Below, one piece after another: positions 19,618 to 29,469 of a stretch of DNA of 64,000 nt. The stretch's first letter is position 1, and every line of letters starts with the position of its first letter. The position numbers and the translations under genes were made by a program. The DNA lies in contig JAEUTU010000063.1 in NCBI GenBank assembly GCA_016786925.1, forward strand, positions 86,600-150,599. The letters run 5' to 3'. This DNA comes from Bacteroidia bacterium (GTDB lineage: Bacteria; Bacteroidota; Bacteroidia; 2-12-FULL-35-15). Under the pieces are notes generated by a model, which did no database searches, was not told the origin of the DNA, and saw only the letters and a list, made by a program, of their open reading frames with translations.

Positions 19618-20745
19618 TTGTCTGAAAAGCATCTACATATCATTTCTTTTGATGTTCCTTATCCCGCTAATTATGGTGGGGTGATCGATGTGTTTTATAA
19701 GATCAAAGCATTGCATGCACAAGGTGTTAAAATTCATCTGCATTGTTTTGAGTATGGAAGGGCAGAGGCAAGAGTGCTGGAAAGTTTGTGTGAAAAGGTT
19801 CATTATTACAAACGTAAAATGAGCAAAACATACCTTTTCAATAAGCTACCTTTTGTGGCTGTTACCCGTTCTTCCGAGAAATTAGTAGAAAACTTGCTTC
19901 GCGACAAACATCCGATCTTGTTCGAAGGATTACATTGCTGTTTTCACTTAGATGATATCAGGCTGAAAGATCGCATCAAGATCGTCCGCTCTCATAATAT
20001 TGAACATGAGTATTATTATAATTTGGAGAGTGTAGAGCGTTCTGTATTCAAGAAAATGTATTTCGGAATGGAAGGCAAGAAACTGGAGCGTTTTGAAAAG
20101 ATCTATCAGCATGCCTCTCATATAGTGGCTATCTCAGCTGCTGATACAGCCGCATTGGCAAGTAGATATAAGAATGTACATCATATAACAGCTTTTCATC
20201 CGAATGAAGAAGTGAAGATCAAAGAAGGAAAAGGAGAGTTTTGCTTATATCATGGTAATTTAGAAGTAGGAGAAAATAATGAGGCTGCTTTGTTTTTAGT
20301 AAATGAAGTTTTTTCTAAAATAAAAGTCCCTTTGATCATTGCAGGTAAAAAGCCATCTGCCATGCTGGTGGAGGCTGCTGCTAAATACAGGCATATTCAG
20401 ATAAAAGCAAACATCAATACGCAAGAAATAGATGAGCTCATCCGGAATGCTCAGATCAATGTGTTGCCTACTTTTCAGGCCACAGGGATCAAGTTGAAGC
20501 TTCTGGCAGCATTGTTCAATGGAAGATACTGTGTAGTTAATACTCCAATGGTTTCCAATACCGGTCTGGAGAATTTATGTTCGATCAGTGATGATGCTCA
20601 AGGGATGGCTGCGCTTATAGAAAAGCAATTTGCTACCACATTTGATATGAGTGAGAAGCAAAAGCGTGAACAAGTGCTTTTGGAGGCTTTTTCTAATACT
20701 TCCGGTGCTAAAAAAATATTAGCACTTTTAATTAATTACACCTGA
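19618..20745 (+). CDS. Glycosyltransferase (GT-B fold), TTG start
   Basis: 375 residues from a TTG codon three bases after the previous stop. No ATG lies near, and the translation from TTG (SEKHLHIISFDVPYPANYGGVID) is the expected first strand and glycine-rich loop of a GT-B enzyme. The C-terminal domain has LYHGNLEVGENN, then PTFQATGIKLKLLAALFNGRYCVVN, a group 1-like nucleotide-sugar site. The rare start and tight spacing suggest coupling to the first transferase. Its last 18 bases overlap the orphan membrane gene on the other strand. Confidence 0.82.
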   Translation: MSEKHLHIISFDVPYPANYGGVIDVFYKIKALHAQGVKIHLHCFEYGRAEARVLESLCEKVHYYKRKMSKTYLFNKLPFVAVTRSSEKLVENLLRDKHPILFEGLHCCFHLDDIRLKDRIKIVRSHNIEHEYYYNLESVERSVFKKMYFGMEGKKLERFEKIYQHASHIVAISAADTAALASRYKNVHHITAFHPNEEVKIKEGKGEFCLYHGNLEVGENNEAALFLVNEVFSKIKVPLIIAGKKPSAMLVEAAAKYRHIQIKANINTQEIDELIRNAQINVLPTFQATGIKLKLLAALFNGRYCVVNTPMVSNTGLENLCSISDDAQGMAALIEKQFATTFDMSEKQKREQVLLEAFSNTSGAKKILALLINYT

Positions 20746-21132
20746 AAAATATAGTCTTTTGAAAAGAAAAAAGATTATGACTAAAGGGAGGTATATGCAG
20801 AATATTCTAAAGTAAATTTTTCTATATTGTTTAATGGAATTAATTTTTAATTCAAAATCTTTGTTTTCGGAGAGGTTTATGTTCTTGGTGATTGACGAAA
20901 TTTTTTTGAATGAGATATCTAAATCCCAATTTCCTAAATAAGCAGAATTGATGTAGTTGTTTGATGAGTTTTTGTGCTCAAGTTGGAATTTTTTTGCCCA
21001 ATATATGGAAATCAACTTGGCCAAATCGCCACATTCTGTGAAATAAAAGGGTAGACTAACTATTCCTATTAAAACCGGAATTTGGCTAATCACAAAAAGA
21101 AGAAAACCATTTTTGATAAAAAAATTTTCCAT
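20728..21132 (-). CDS. Hypothetical membrane protein
   Basis: 134 residues that I do not recognise. Membrane segments at about residues 10-30 and 107-127 flank a Lys/Asn-rich soluble part of about 75 residues. The gene is more AT-rich than its neighbours and uses many AAA, AAT and ATT codons, which suggests a recent or poorly constrained gene. It lies 12 bases after ftsE on the same strand, so it may be the tail of that operon. Its end overlaps the glycosyltransferase gene by 18 bases. Confidence 0.6.
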   Translation of the reverse strand: MENFFIKNGFLLFVISQIPVLIGIVSLPFYFTECGDLAKLISIYWAKKFQLEHKNSSNNYINSAYLGNWDLDISFKKISSITKNINLSENKDFELKINSIKQYRKIYFRIFCIYLPLVIIFFLFKRLYFSGVIN

Positions 21133-21144
21133 TAATAAATTATT

Positions 21145-21822
21145 CTAAGCTTTAGAATCGATCACTTTCCCGTTTTCACATTTAATGGTTCTGGAAGGAA
21201 ACTTTTGAAACATCATGATATCATGTGTAGCAATAAGAACCGCTCTTCCATTTTTAGAGATCTCCACCAATAAATTCATAATGCCTTCCGATGTTTCAGG
21301 GTCCAAATTACCAGTAGGCTCATCAGCAAGGATCAATTCCGGGTCGTTTAATAGGGCTCGTGCAATGGCTACACGTTGTTGTTCTCCACCGGATAATTCA
21401 TGTGGCATCTTAAATCCTTTTGTGTTTAGATTAACCTTATCCAAAACTTCCTGAATTCGTTTTTGCATACCTTGTTTGTCATTCCAGCCAGTAGCTTTTA
21501 AAACAAACATTAAGTTGTCGTTAACGCTTCTGTCGCTTAACAATTGAAAGTCCTGAAATACAATGCCTAATTTTCTTCTTAAAAAGGGGATCTCTTTCCG
21601 TTTGATCGATGAAAGGTCAAACCCGGCTACATGTCCCGTTCCTTCGACTAAGTCCAGCTCGCCATAAAGTGTTTTTAATAAACTACTTTTTCCACTCCCG
21701 GTTTTCCCCAACAAATAAACAAATTCGCCTTTATCAATATCCAATGAAACATTGGTCAAAACCAAGTTGTGTTTTTGAAAGATAGATACGTTTCTTAAGC
21801 TGATAATGGTGTCGAGTGCCAT
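21145..21822 (-). CDS. ftsE: FtsE-like cell division ABC ATPase
   Basis: 225 residues, one ABC ATPase domain: Walker [10 protein letters not shown] (about 39-47), Q-loop VFQDFQLL, signature LSGGEQQR, Walker [10 protein letters not shown] and the switch His in ATHD. Length and the [14 protein letters not shown] stretch fit FtsE, which works with the permease FtsX to control peptidoglycan hydrolases at the division site. LolD is the main alternative, but the pattern fits FtsE better. FtsX is not beside it. It is divergent from the TPR gene. Confidence 0.85.
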   Translation of the reverse strand: MALDTIISLRNVSIFQKHNLVLTNVSLDIDKGEFVYLLGKTGSGKSSLLKTLYGELDLVEGTGHVAGFDLSSIKRKEIPFLRRKLGIVFQDFQLLSDRSVNDNLMFVLKATGWNDKQGMQKRIQEVLDKVNLNTKGFKMPHELSGGEQQRVAIARALLNDPELILADEPTGNLDPETSEGIMNLLVEISKNGRAVLIATHDIMMFQKFPSRTIKCENGKVIDSKA

Positions 21823-22032
21823 ATATATTGAAATGCGTTTTAGCGTTGGATCAAATGTCTGTTACTTGTGCGGAATATACACATGATAAAAGTACAGGAA
21901 AGCTTTTCCGTAAATAGATCCATAAAAGCAATACTTTCAACAAAGTAGCGTTAATAACTTGCAAATCCCCATAAATATTGATGCAGCTATCCTTACTAAT
22001 TTTACCATTATTCATTTTATATATTTCCCAAG

Positions 22033-25000
22033 ATGAACAGGCTAAAAGGGTTTGTGTTTATTCTTTTGTTTTTTGTGTCGGTTTATGCTGATGCACAGAG
22101 AACGTCCATTTATTCCGATAAGGATCTGGATTATAAAACAGGTATAGAATTATTTCAAAAGGAGAAATTTGGAGCCGCACAAAAGAGTTTTCAGAAAGTG
22201 ATCGATTCACACGATGCGAATTCATTGATGCGTGTGGATGCTGAATATTATCGCGCTATTTGTTCCATTGAATTGTTCAATAAAGATGGCGAATGGTATT
22301 TGAAGCAATTTGTAAAAGAGCATCCGGAAAGTCCGAAAGTGAAATTTGCTTATTTCTATTTAGGGAAATACAATTATCGAAAGAAAAAGTATAAAGAGTC
22401 ATTGGACTGGTTTGCGAAGGTGGATATTTATGATCTTACCACAGAAGAGCTTGCTGAGTTTTATTTTAAAAGAGGATATAGTTATTTTAATTCTGAAAAA
22501 ACAGCAGAGGCTAAAAAAGATTTCTATGAGATCAAAGACGTAGAAAATAGTTACGCTGGTGCTGCTAAGTACTATTACGCACATATTGCCTATTCTGAAA
22601 AAAATTACGAAACAGCGCTCACCGATTTTCAAAAGCTGAAATTGAATGAGACATTTGGTCCTGTTGTTCCTTATTACATTGCTCAAATCTTTTATTTGCA
22701 GGCAAAATACGATAGTGTGATCGCTTATGCTCCAGCCTTATTAGATTCTGCAAATACAAAACGGGCACCGGAAATAGCAAAAATCTTAGGCGAGTCTTAT
22801 TACAGAACCAATAAGTTCAAAGAGGCCATTCCCTATCTTAAAAAATATGAAAAAGCAGTTGTGAATTTAGATAGGAAAGATGCATACCAATTGGGATACG
22901 CGCATTATAAATTAAATCAATACGATGATGCTACGGCTTATTTTATCAGAGCTACGAATGTGGAAGATTCTTTGAGCGAAAATGCATTTTATCATTTGGG
23001 TGATTGTTATTTAAAGCTGGATAATAAGCAGAATGCACGCAATGCTTTTGGTCAGGCATCAAAATTGAAATTTGATAAGACCGTTAATGAAGACGCATTG
23101 TTCAATTATGCGAAGTTGTGTTATGACCTGTCATACAATCCATATAATGAAGCTACAAAAGCTTTTCAGCAATATTTGAAAGATTATCCAAATTCAACCC
23201 GTGCGGATGAAGCGTATTCGTTTTTGGTAAATGTATTTACAACGACTAAGAACTACAAAGGTGCCATTGATGCTATTGAAAGCATAAAAACACTAACACC
23301 GGAATTGAAACAAGCTTATCAGAAAGTAGCCTATTTTAGAGGCATCGACTTGTTTAACAATATGGAGTATGCCGATGCGATCAAAATGTTTGATAAATCG
23401 GCTACCTACTTATTCGATAAGAATATCACAGCCTATGCTTACTATTGGAAAGCAGAAGCGTTTTATCGTTTGAAAAATTATACAAAAGCGATCGATAATT
23501 ACAAAGCATTCATCATGGAGCCCGGGTCAATTGCAAAGATGGAGTATAGTGATGCCAATTATAACATCGGTTATTCCTATCATAAATTGCAAGATTATGA
23601 GAACAGTATATTGTGGTTCAGAAAGTATGTTACATTCAAACCACAGGCTGATGAGAAAAAAGTAAATGATGCGTTGAACAGAATTGGCGATGGTTATTTT
23701 ATGGGTCGCGATTTTGCAAATGCGGCTGATTATTATGGGCAATCCTATAAAATGAAATTAATGAATGCTGATTATGCATTGTTTCAGAAAGCAATGGCAG
23801 AAGGGGTTCAAAAGAAATATACCACCAAGATATCGGATCTGAAAACCTTTGTTGCCAATTATGGTTCGTCTTCATCTACTTATATTCAGAAAGCGAAATT
23901 TGAATTAGCATATACTTATTTGCAGGATAGTCAGAATGAATTGGCATTAAGTGGCTTTAAGTCATTTATGACAGAATATCCCAATAGCGTATATGAAAAT
24001 GTATGTTTGAGTAAAATAGGCTTGATATATTACAATAAAAAAGAGGATGATAATGCCTTGGCTTACTTCGATAAATTGATCAAAAGAGATAAGCAATCGC
24101 CTGATGCGAAAGAGGCATTAAGTATTATTCAGAAGATCTATACAGATAGAGGCGATGTGGATGGATTAGGAAAAGTGATGTCGGATTACGGATTGTCTAT
24201 TTCTCAAATATCACTGGATTCAATTGCATTCAATATAGGTAAGACACATTATTTAGAGCAGGATTGTAAAAGTGTAATCGTTGATTTTGAAAAGTATATT
24301 CAAAAGTTTCCAAACGGAATTTTTAGTACGGAGGCTAACTTTTATAAGGCGGAATGTGATTACAGATCAGGAAACATTGACGCTTCTTTAACCGGTTATG
24401 AATTTGTGATAGCTCGAACTAAGAATCAGTTTACGGAGCAGTCGCTTTCACGAGCATCCGATATAGTGTTTAAGAAACAGGATCACACCAAGGCAATTGA
24501 TTGTTATAAGCAATTGGAATTGATCGCAGAAAATCCTAAAAACAATTCAGCTGCTAAGATCGGATTGATGCGAAGTCATTATTTCTTGAAAAATTATCCG
24601 GATGCTATTGATTACTCTAATAAAGTTTTAGGAATTGAAAATGTAAGTACAGAGTTGATCAATGAAGCACATTATACGATCGCGCAGTCGTATTTAGCTC
24701 AGCAAAAATACGATGATGCCATGGCTGAATTCAGAGTGTTGTCATCTACAGCAAAAAGTGCTATGGGAGCAGAAGCCAGTTATCAAGTGGCCAATATTTA
24801 TTATTTAAAAAATGATTATAAATCATCCGAGAAAGCAGTTTTTGATTTTATTAAAGGTGGGAAGGGTACTGTTTATTGGATCAGTAAGGCTTTGATATTA
24901 CAGTCGGATAATTATGTGGCTACAAATAATAATTTCCAGGCAAAAGCAACATTGCAAGGAGTAATAGAAGATTCTGAAATTCCGGAGTTGATAAAGATCG

Positions 25001-25176
25001 CACAGGAAAAATTAGATAAGATAAATGCGGATGAAGAGGCTGCGAAGAAAATGAAGGCAGCTGAGGAGCCTATAAAAATAGAGTTTGAAAACAATACGGA
25101 ACAGCAGAATAAGTTGTTTGAAGAGTCAACAACTGTTCCTCCTGCATCAGAAGAAGTTAAAGTAGAACAACAGTAA
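22033..25176 (+). CDS. Large exported tetratricopeptide-repeat protein
   Basis: 1047 residues. A signal peptide ends near DAQ (residue 22). Nearly all of the rest is TPR-like helix pairs, with repeated A-x-x-x-Y and DAI-x-x-F/Y patterns and many Tyr, Lys and Asp. The last 50 residues are acidic and low-complexity (EEAAKKMKAAEEP...). There is no lipobox, so it is probably soluble in the periplasm. The next gene, an outer-membrane barrel protein, starts 10 bases later, so the two are likely partners. T9SS has TPR parts (PorW/SprE), but length and lack of a lipobox argue against that identity. Confidence 0.85.
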   Translation: MNRLKGFVFILLFFVSVYADAQRTSIYSDKDLDYKTGIELFQKEKFGAAQKSFQKVIDSHDANSLMRVDAEYYRAICSIELFNKDGEWYLKQFVKEHPESPKVKFAYFYLGKYNYRKKKYKESLDWFAKVDIYDLTTEELAEFYFKRGYSYFNSEKTAEAKKDFYEIKDVENSYAGAAKYYYAHIAYSEKNYETALTDFQKLKLNETFGPVVPYYIAQIFYLQAKYDSVIAYAPALLDSANTKRAPEIAKILGESYYRTNKFKEAIPYLKKYEKAVVNLDRKDAYQLGYAHYKLNQYDDATAYFIRATNVEDSLSENAFYHLGDCYLKLDNKQNARNAFGQASKLKFDKTVNEDALFNYAKLCYDLSYNPYNEATKAFQQYLKDYPNSTRADEAYSFLVNVFTTTKNYKGAIDAIESIKTLTPELKQAYQKVAYFRGIDLFNNMEYADAIKMFDKSATYLFDKNITAYAYYWKAEAFYRLKNYTKAIDNYKAFIMEPGSIAKMEYSDANYNIGYSYHKLQDYENSILWFRKYVTFKPQADEKKVNDALNRIGDGYFMGRDFANAADYYGQSYKMKLMNADYALFQKAMAEGVQKKYTTKISDLKTFVANYGSSSSTYIQKAKFELAYTYLQDSQNELALSGFKSFMTEYPNSVYENVCLSKIGLIYYNKKEDDNALAYFDKLIKRDKQSPDAKEALSIIQKIYTDRGDVDGLGKVMSDYGLSISQISLDSIAFNIGKTHYLEQDCKSVIVDFEKYIQKFPNGIFSTEANFYKAECDYRSGNIDASLTGYEFVIARTKNQFTEQSLSRASDIVFKKQDHTKAIDCYKQLELIAENPKNNSAAKIGLMRSHYFLKNYPDAIDYSNKVLGIENVSTELINEAHYTIAQSYLAQQKYDDAMAEFRVLSSTAKSAMGAEASYQVANIYYLKNDYKSSEKAVFDFIKGGKGTVYWISKALILQSDNYVATNNNFQAKATLQGVIEDSEIPELIKIAQEKLDKINADEEAAKKMKAAEEPIKIEFENNTEQQNKLFEESTTVPPASEEVKVEQQ

Positions 25177-25186
25177 ATTCATATAC

Positions 25187-26869
25187 ATGGCTTTATTTAA
25201 AAAATATTATTTGCATTTTTTTCTTTCTTTTTCATTATTAATAGGAATGAATGAAGTGGCAAATGCTCAAAAAGACACCTTGCAATCAATGATCTTTGAA
25301 GGCTCTGGACAATTTCGTCCAAGCATCACCGAATCAAACAAGTTGAATGAAACTCCGAATATTGTTGATTCGACAAAAAAGATAGCGGTAAAAGGGTACA
25401 GCTTTAATTCTAAAAAGATCGCAACAGGATTTGATGTGGAACCTATTGCCCCTGCTCAGATGGTAGGAGAGCCATTAACTAAGTTGTACAACGGATTGGT
25501 GAAAATTGGAATGGGAACTTATACAACTCCTTATGGTGAAGTGTGGTTCAATCATTTACGCTCCAAAGAATATGCTTATGGATTACGTTTAAAACATCTT
25601 TCTTCAAAAGCCACTTTAAAGGATTATGGATTTGCCGGATTTAGTGATAATGAGATCAGCTTGTATGGTAAGAAATTTTTAAAAGAACATACTTTGTCAG
25701 GTAATTTTGACTATGCACGCAATGTAGTTCATTTCTATGGTTATGATCCAACATTTTTTGAATTGAAGGATGATGCGACAGTACAACGTTTTAATTTATT
25801 TGCTGCAAATGCGGAGTTGTTGAGTCACTACCCTAAAGCAAGTAGATACAATCATAGTATTAAATTGTCCTATTATAATTTGGCTGATCTATATAAATCA
25901 TCGGAGAATAATATTAAAGCAAGTGGCTACCTGCAAACAGCTGTTGCAAAAGAATTATTGAGGGTGAATGCTTCAGTAGATTATTATAATTACAAAACGA
26001 AATCGGATACAGTTAACAATACGATCATTTCATTGAATCCTAATTTCATTGCAAAGGGAGAGCGCTACAGTGCAACTTTAGGAGTGGAAATGACCATGGA
26101 TATGTTTGTTCAATCGAAATTCTATTTTTATCCAAAAGTAGATCTTAGCTACAATGTTTTTGATGAGATCATTATTCCATATGCAGGAGCTTCTGGTGGT
26201 TTGCAAAAGAACAGCTATCGATCGTTAACAGATAATAATCCTTTTGTGCTGTCGGATCTTACCATGAAAAATTCTAATCGTAAATACGAATTGTATGGAG
26301 GTTTGAAAGGAACGCTTTCATCAAAGATAGCTTATAATGCTCGTGCATCATATCAAACTGTTGGAACAATGGCCTTGTATGTAAATGAAACGGATAGGCT
26401 TTTAAATAACCGTTTTGATGTAATCTACGATGAAGTGGATGTGTTGAATGTGGGTGGGGAAGTATCTTACCAGAATCGTGAGAAATTGAGAATTAATTTA
26501 CGAGGTGATTATTTTAACTATAAAACGAAAACAGAAGTAAGAGCTTGGTATAAACCGGAGTTAGCAATAACATTGTCGGCCAATTATAATTTACGTGATA
26601 AGATCGTTGCTAAAGTAGATCTTTTCTATTTGGGAAATCAGTTTGCTAAAACATACGAAGCAGATACAACGGCTATTACCGGTAAGAAGGTTGTTGCGAA
26701 AGAACTGGCAGGCGTATTTGACGCCAACATTGGTTTAGAATATAGATACAATAAAAAGTTAGGCTTTTTCTTGAATGTCAACAACATTGCAAGTATGCGT
26801 TATATGCGCTACATGAATTATCCTACACAACGCTTTAACTTAATGGGCGGATTGTCGTATTCTTTTTAA
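25187..26869 (+). CDS. Outer-membrane beta-barrel protein
   Basis: 560 residues. A signal peptide ends near ANAQ (residue 28). From about residue 95 the sequence shows alternating aromatic and polar strands with Tyr/Asn turns, and it ends in YSF, the usual C-terminal aromatic of barrel proteins. No plug domain is visible, so it is not a full TonB-dependent receptor. It is 10 bases after the TPR gene, and the pair probably works together at the outer membrane. Function unknown. Confidence 0.78.
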   Translation: MALFKKYYLHFFLSFSLLIGMNEVANAQKDTLQSMIFEGSGQFRPSITESNKLNETPNIVDSTKKIAVKGYSFNSKKIATGFDVEPIAPAQMVGEPLTKLYNGLVKIGMGTYTTPYGEVWFNHLRSKEYAYGLRLKHLSSKATLKDYGFAGFSDNEISLYGKKFLKEHTLSGNFDYARNVVHFYGYDPTFFELKDDATVQRFNLFAANAELLSHYPKASRYNHSIKLSYYNLADLYKSSENNIKASGYLQTAVAKELLRVNASVDYYNYKTKSDTVNNTIISLNPNFIAKGERYSATLGVEMTMDMFVQSKFYFYPKVDLSYNVFDEIIIPYAGASGGLQKNSYRSLTDNNPFVLSDLTMKNSNRKYELYGGLKGTLSSKIAYNARASYQTVGTMALYVNETDRLLNNRFDVIYDEVDVLNVGGEVSYQNREKLRINLRGDYFNYKTKTEVRAWYKPELAITLSANYNLRDKIVAKVDLFYLGNQFAKTYEADTTAITGKKVVAKELAGVFDANIGLEYRYNKKLGFFLNVNNIASMRYMRYMNYPTQRFNLMGGLSYSF

Positions 26870-27258
26870 TGCTTGGTTGTTTTTGCAAAAGCAATGATGT
26901 GTCCATCGTGATCACTAATATAACCTGCAGTATCTCCCCAATTTCGTTCGCTTATTTGATCGATCAGTGTTGCACCTGCATTTAGTGCAGAAGCCATGCG
27001 TTTCTCAATGTCGTCAACTTTTAAGTACAATTCGCATCGAGGTATTCCATTGCCAATTGCAGGATCCGGGGCAACCGGACAAATGATCTTGGCAATACCG
27101 CTTTCAGGCATGAGTCCCAGTTTGCAATTTCCGGATAATTGGAATTCTGTCATTCCGGGAACGTTGAGAGATGGTTTTAGCCCTAAAATTTCAGAATAAA
27201 ATCCGGTACTTTTTTGTTGATCTTTTACATACAATATGAACTCAATTTCTGCTATCAT
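26866..27258 (-). CDS. VOC family (glyoxalase-like) protein
   Basis: 130 residues with two beta-alpha-beta-beta-beta modules of the vicinal oxygen chelate fold. It opens EFILYVKDQQKSTGFYSEILGL, the standard first module, and ends with GYISDHDGHIIAFAK, the usual second-module motif. Substrate unknown. Its stop shares TTAA with the stop of the barrel gene. Confidence 0.85.
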   Translation of the reverse strand: MIAEIEFILYVKDQQKSTGFYSEILGLKPSLNVPGMTEFQLSGNCKLGLMPESGIAKIICPVAPDPAIGNGIPRCELYLKVDDIEKRMASALNAGATLIDQISERNWGDTAGYISDHDGHIIAFAKTTKH

Positions 27259-27305
27259 TTTATACTAGAATTTATATAAAAATAGGCAAATTTTTGCACC
27301 AAAAC

Positions 27306-27326
27306 TTATTAACTATTTGTTAATAA
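27306..27326. promoter_or_regulatory. Perfect 8-base inverted repeat upstream of gyrB
   Basis: TTATTAAC and GTTAATAA separated by five bases, in the gap between the divergent VOC and gyrB genes. It is 50 bases upstream of the gyrB -7 box. It has no T tract, so an operator is more likely than a terminator. Confidence 0.45.
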
Positions 27327-27376
27327 ATACTTGAGGGTTAAACACTATTGAAAACCTTTATTTTCGGGCAAAAAGC

Positions 27377-27384
27377 TATATTTG
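27377..27384 (+). promoter_or_regulatory. -7 box for gyrB
   Basis: TATATTTG, an exact TAnnTTTG match, 40 bases before the gyrB ATG. No TTG at the 19-base distance. Confidence 0.5.
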
Positions 27385-27423
27385 TTAGCCTTTAAAAAAT
27401 AGCAAAAAAACACTTAAGATATT

Positions 27424-29391
27424 ATGGAAGAAACAGTAAACGAACAAGCAAAAAAATCATCAGAATATTCAGCCGATAGTATTCAGGTATTAGAAGGGTT
27501 AGAAGCGGTGCGTAAACGCCCTGCCATGTACATTGGCGATATTGGAAACAAAGGTTTGCACCACTTGGTGTATGAGGTAGTGGATAACTCTATCGATGAG
27601 GCTTTGGCCGGTCATTGTAAAAATATATTTGTTACGATCAATGAGGGAAACTCTATCACAGTAAAGGATGATGGACGTGGCATCCCGACAGATATGCACC
27701 CTAAAGAGAAAAAATCGGCTTTAGAGGTGGTTATGACCGTATTGCATGCCGGTGGTAAATTCGATAAGGATTCCTATAAAGTTTCCGGTGGTTTGCATGG
27801 GGTAGGGGTAAGTTGTGTGAATGCACTTTCTACTCATTTAACAGTGAATGTACACCGTAATGGTACTGAATATATTCAGGAGTACAATATTGGTAAACCT
27901 TTATATCCCGTAAAGGAAGTAGGTAAAACGGATTATCGTGGTACCATCGTTACTTTCCAGCCGGATGCTAGCATTTTCACAACTACAGTTTATCATTACG
28001 ATATTCTATCCGCTCGTATGCGTGAATTAGCGTATTTGAATAAAGGGATCAGAATTACACTTACCGATATGCGTGAAAAAGATGCGGAGGGTAATCCTGT
28101 ATCTGAAACATTCTTCTCTGAAGGTGGATTAAAAGAGTTTGTGGAATATTTAGATGCTACCCGTGAGCGTTTAGTGGAAGATGTTATCTATATGGAAGGC
28201 GAGAAGAACAGCATTCCGGTTGAGGTAGCAATGATGTACAATACATCCTTCTCCGAAAATTTACATACTTATGTGAATAATATCAATACACATGAAGGTG
28301 GTACACACTTAGCTGGTTTCAGAAGAGGCTTGACCAGAACGTTGAAAAATTATGCTGAAAAATCAGGCTTATTAAGCAAAGTAAAGATCGAGATCAATGG
28401 AGACGATTTCCGTGAAGGATTAACGGCTGTTATTTCAGTTAAAGTACAAGAGCCTCAATTTGAAGGACAAACAAAAACCAAATTGGGTAACAATGAGGTA
28501 ATGGGAGCTGTTGATACTGCTGTGAGTGAGATGCTAAGCAATTACTTGGAAGAGCATCCAAAACAGGCTCGTCAGATCGTAGATAAAGTAATTTTGGCAG
28601 CTACAGCACGTCATGCAGCCCGCAAAGCGCGTGAGATGGTACAAAGAAAGAACGTCATGACAGGTACCGGTTTACCGGGTAAATTGTCGGATTGTTCTGA
28701 TAATGATCCTCAAAATTGCGAGATCTACTTGGTAGAGGGGGATTCTGCGGGTGGTACAGCTAAACAAGGTCGTAACCGTGCTTTCCAGGCAATTTTGCCT
28801 CTTCGTGGTAAGATCTTGAACGTTGAAAAAGCAATGGAGTATAAGATCTATGAAAATGAAGAGATCAAAAATATTTTTACAGCTTTGGGAGTATTCAGAG
28901 GAACAACCGAAGACGAAAGAGCCTTAAATATTGAAAAATTACGTTACCATAAGATCGTGATCATGTGTGATGCCGATGTGGATGGTAGTCACATTACTAC
29001 ACTTATTCTAACCTTCTTCTTCCGCCATATGAAAGAATTGATCGAACGCGGACATGTTTACATTGCAACTCCTCCTTTGTATTTAGTAAAGAAAGGAAAC
29101 AATCAAAAATATGCATGGAATGAAGAAGAGCGTTTAGCTGCTATTAGAGAAATTGGTGGTGAAGGGAAAGAAAGTACTGTAAATGTTCAGCGTTATAAAG
29201 GTTTGGGAGAGATGAATGCAGAGCAATTATGGCAAACAACTATGAATCCTGAATTCAGAACATTGCGTAAAGTAACTATAGAAAGCGCTGCAGAAGCTGA
29301 TCGTATCTTCTCTATGTTAATGGGAGATGAAGTTCCACCACGCAGAGAATTCATTGAAAAGAATGCGAAGTATGCGAAGATAGATGCTTAA
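27424..29391 (+). CDS. gyrB: DNA gyrase subunit B
   Basis: 655 residues, the usual Bacteroidota GyrB length. This ATPase subunit of gyrase drives negative supercoiling. The GHKL ATP site has EVVDNSIDEAL and GRGIPTD, followed by GGLHGVGVSCVNALS. The TOPRIM domain has VEGDSAGGTAKQGR and the metal site DADVDGSHI. The C-terminal signature QRYKGLGEMN is also present. The starting stretch SIQVLEGLEAVRKRPAMYIG favours GyrB over ParE, although the two are close relatives. A strong terminator follows. Confidence 0.95.
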   Translation: MEETVNEQAKKSSEYSADSIQVLEGLEAVRKRPAMYIGDIGNKGLHHLVYEVVDNSIDEALAGHCKNIFVTINEGNSITVKDDGRGIPTDMHPKEKKSALEVVMTVLHAGGKFDKDSYKVSGGLHGVGVSCVNALSTHLTVNVHRNGTEYIQEYNIGKPLYPVKEVGKTDYRGTIVTFQPDASIFTTTVYHYDILSARMRELAYLNKGIRITLTDMREKDAEGNPVSETFFSEGGLKEFVEYLDATRERLVEDVIYMEGEKNSIPVEVAMMYNTSFSENLHTYVNNINTHEGGTHLAGFRRGLTRTLKNYAEKSGLLSKVKIEINGDDFREGLTAVISVKVQEPQFEGQTKTKLGNNEVMGAVDTAVSEMLSNYLEEHPKQARQIVDKVILAATARHAARKAREMVQRKNVMTGTGLPGKLSDCSDNDPQNCEIYLVEGDSAGGTAKQGRNRAFQAILPLRGKILNVEKAMEYKIYENEEIKNIFTALGVFRGTTEDERALNIEKLRYHKIVIMCDADVDGSHITTLILTFFFRHMKELIERGHVYIATPPLYLVKKGNNQKYAWNEEERLAAIREIGGEGKESTVNVQRYKGLGEMNAEQLWQTTMNPEFRTLRKVTIESAAEADRIFSMLMGDEVPPRREFIEKNAKYAKIDA

Positions 29392-29414
29392 TGATTTTAG
29401 CTAATTTGATAAAT

Positions 29415-29450
29415 AAAAAAATCCCTCAACATTTGTTGAGGGATTTTTTT
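29415..29450. terminator. Bidirectional terminator after gyrB
   Basis: Perfect 9-base stem TCCCTCAAC / GTTGAGGGA, loop ATTT, with seven A before and seven T after. It lies between convergent genes. Confidence 0.93.
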
Positions 29451-29469
29451 GTGGTGATAGATAAAACTC

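Noticed and set aside
22033..25176. Identity as the T9SS part PorW/SprE
   Set aside because: Both are TPR proteins, but this one lacks a lipobox, is longer, and has a plugless barrel partner rather than T9SS genes.
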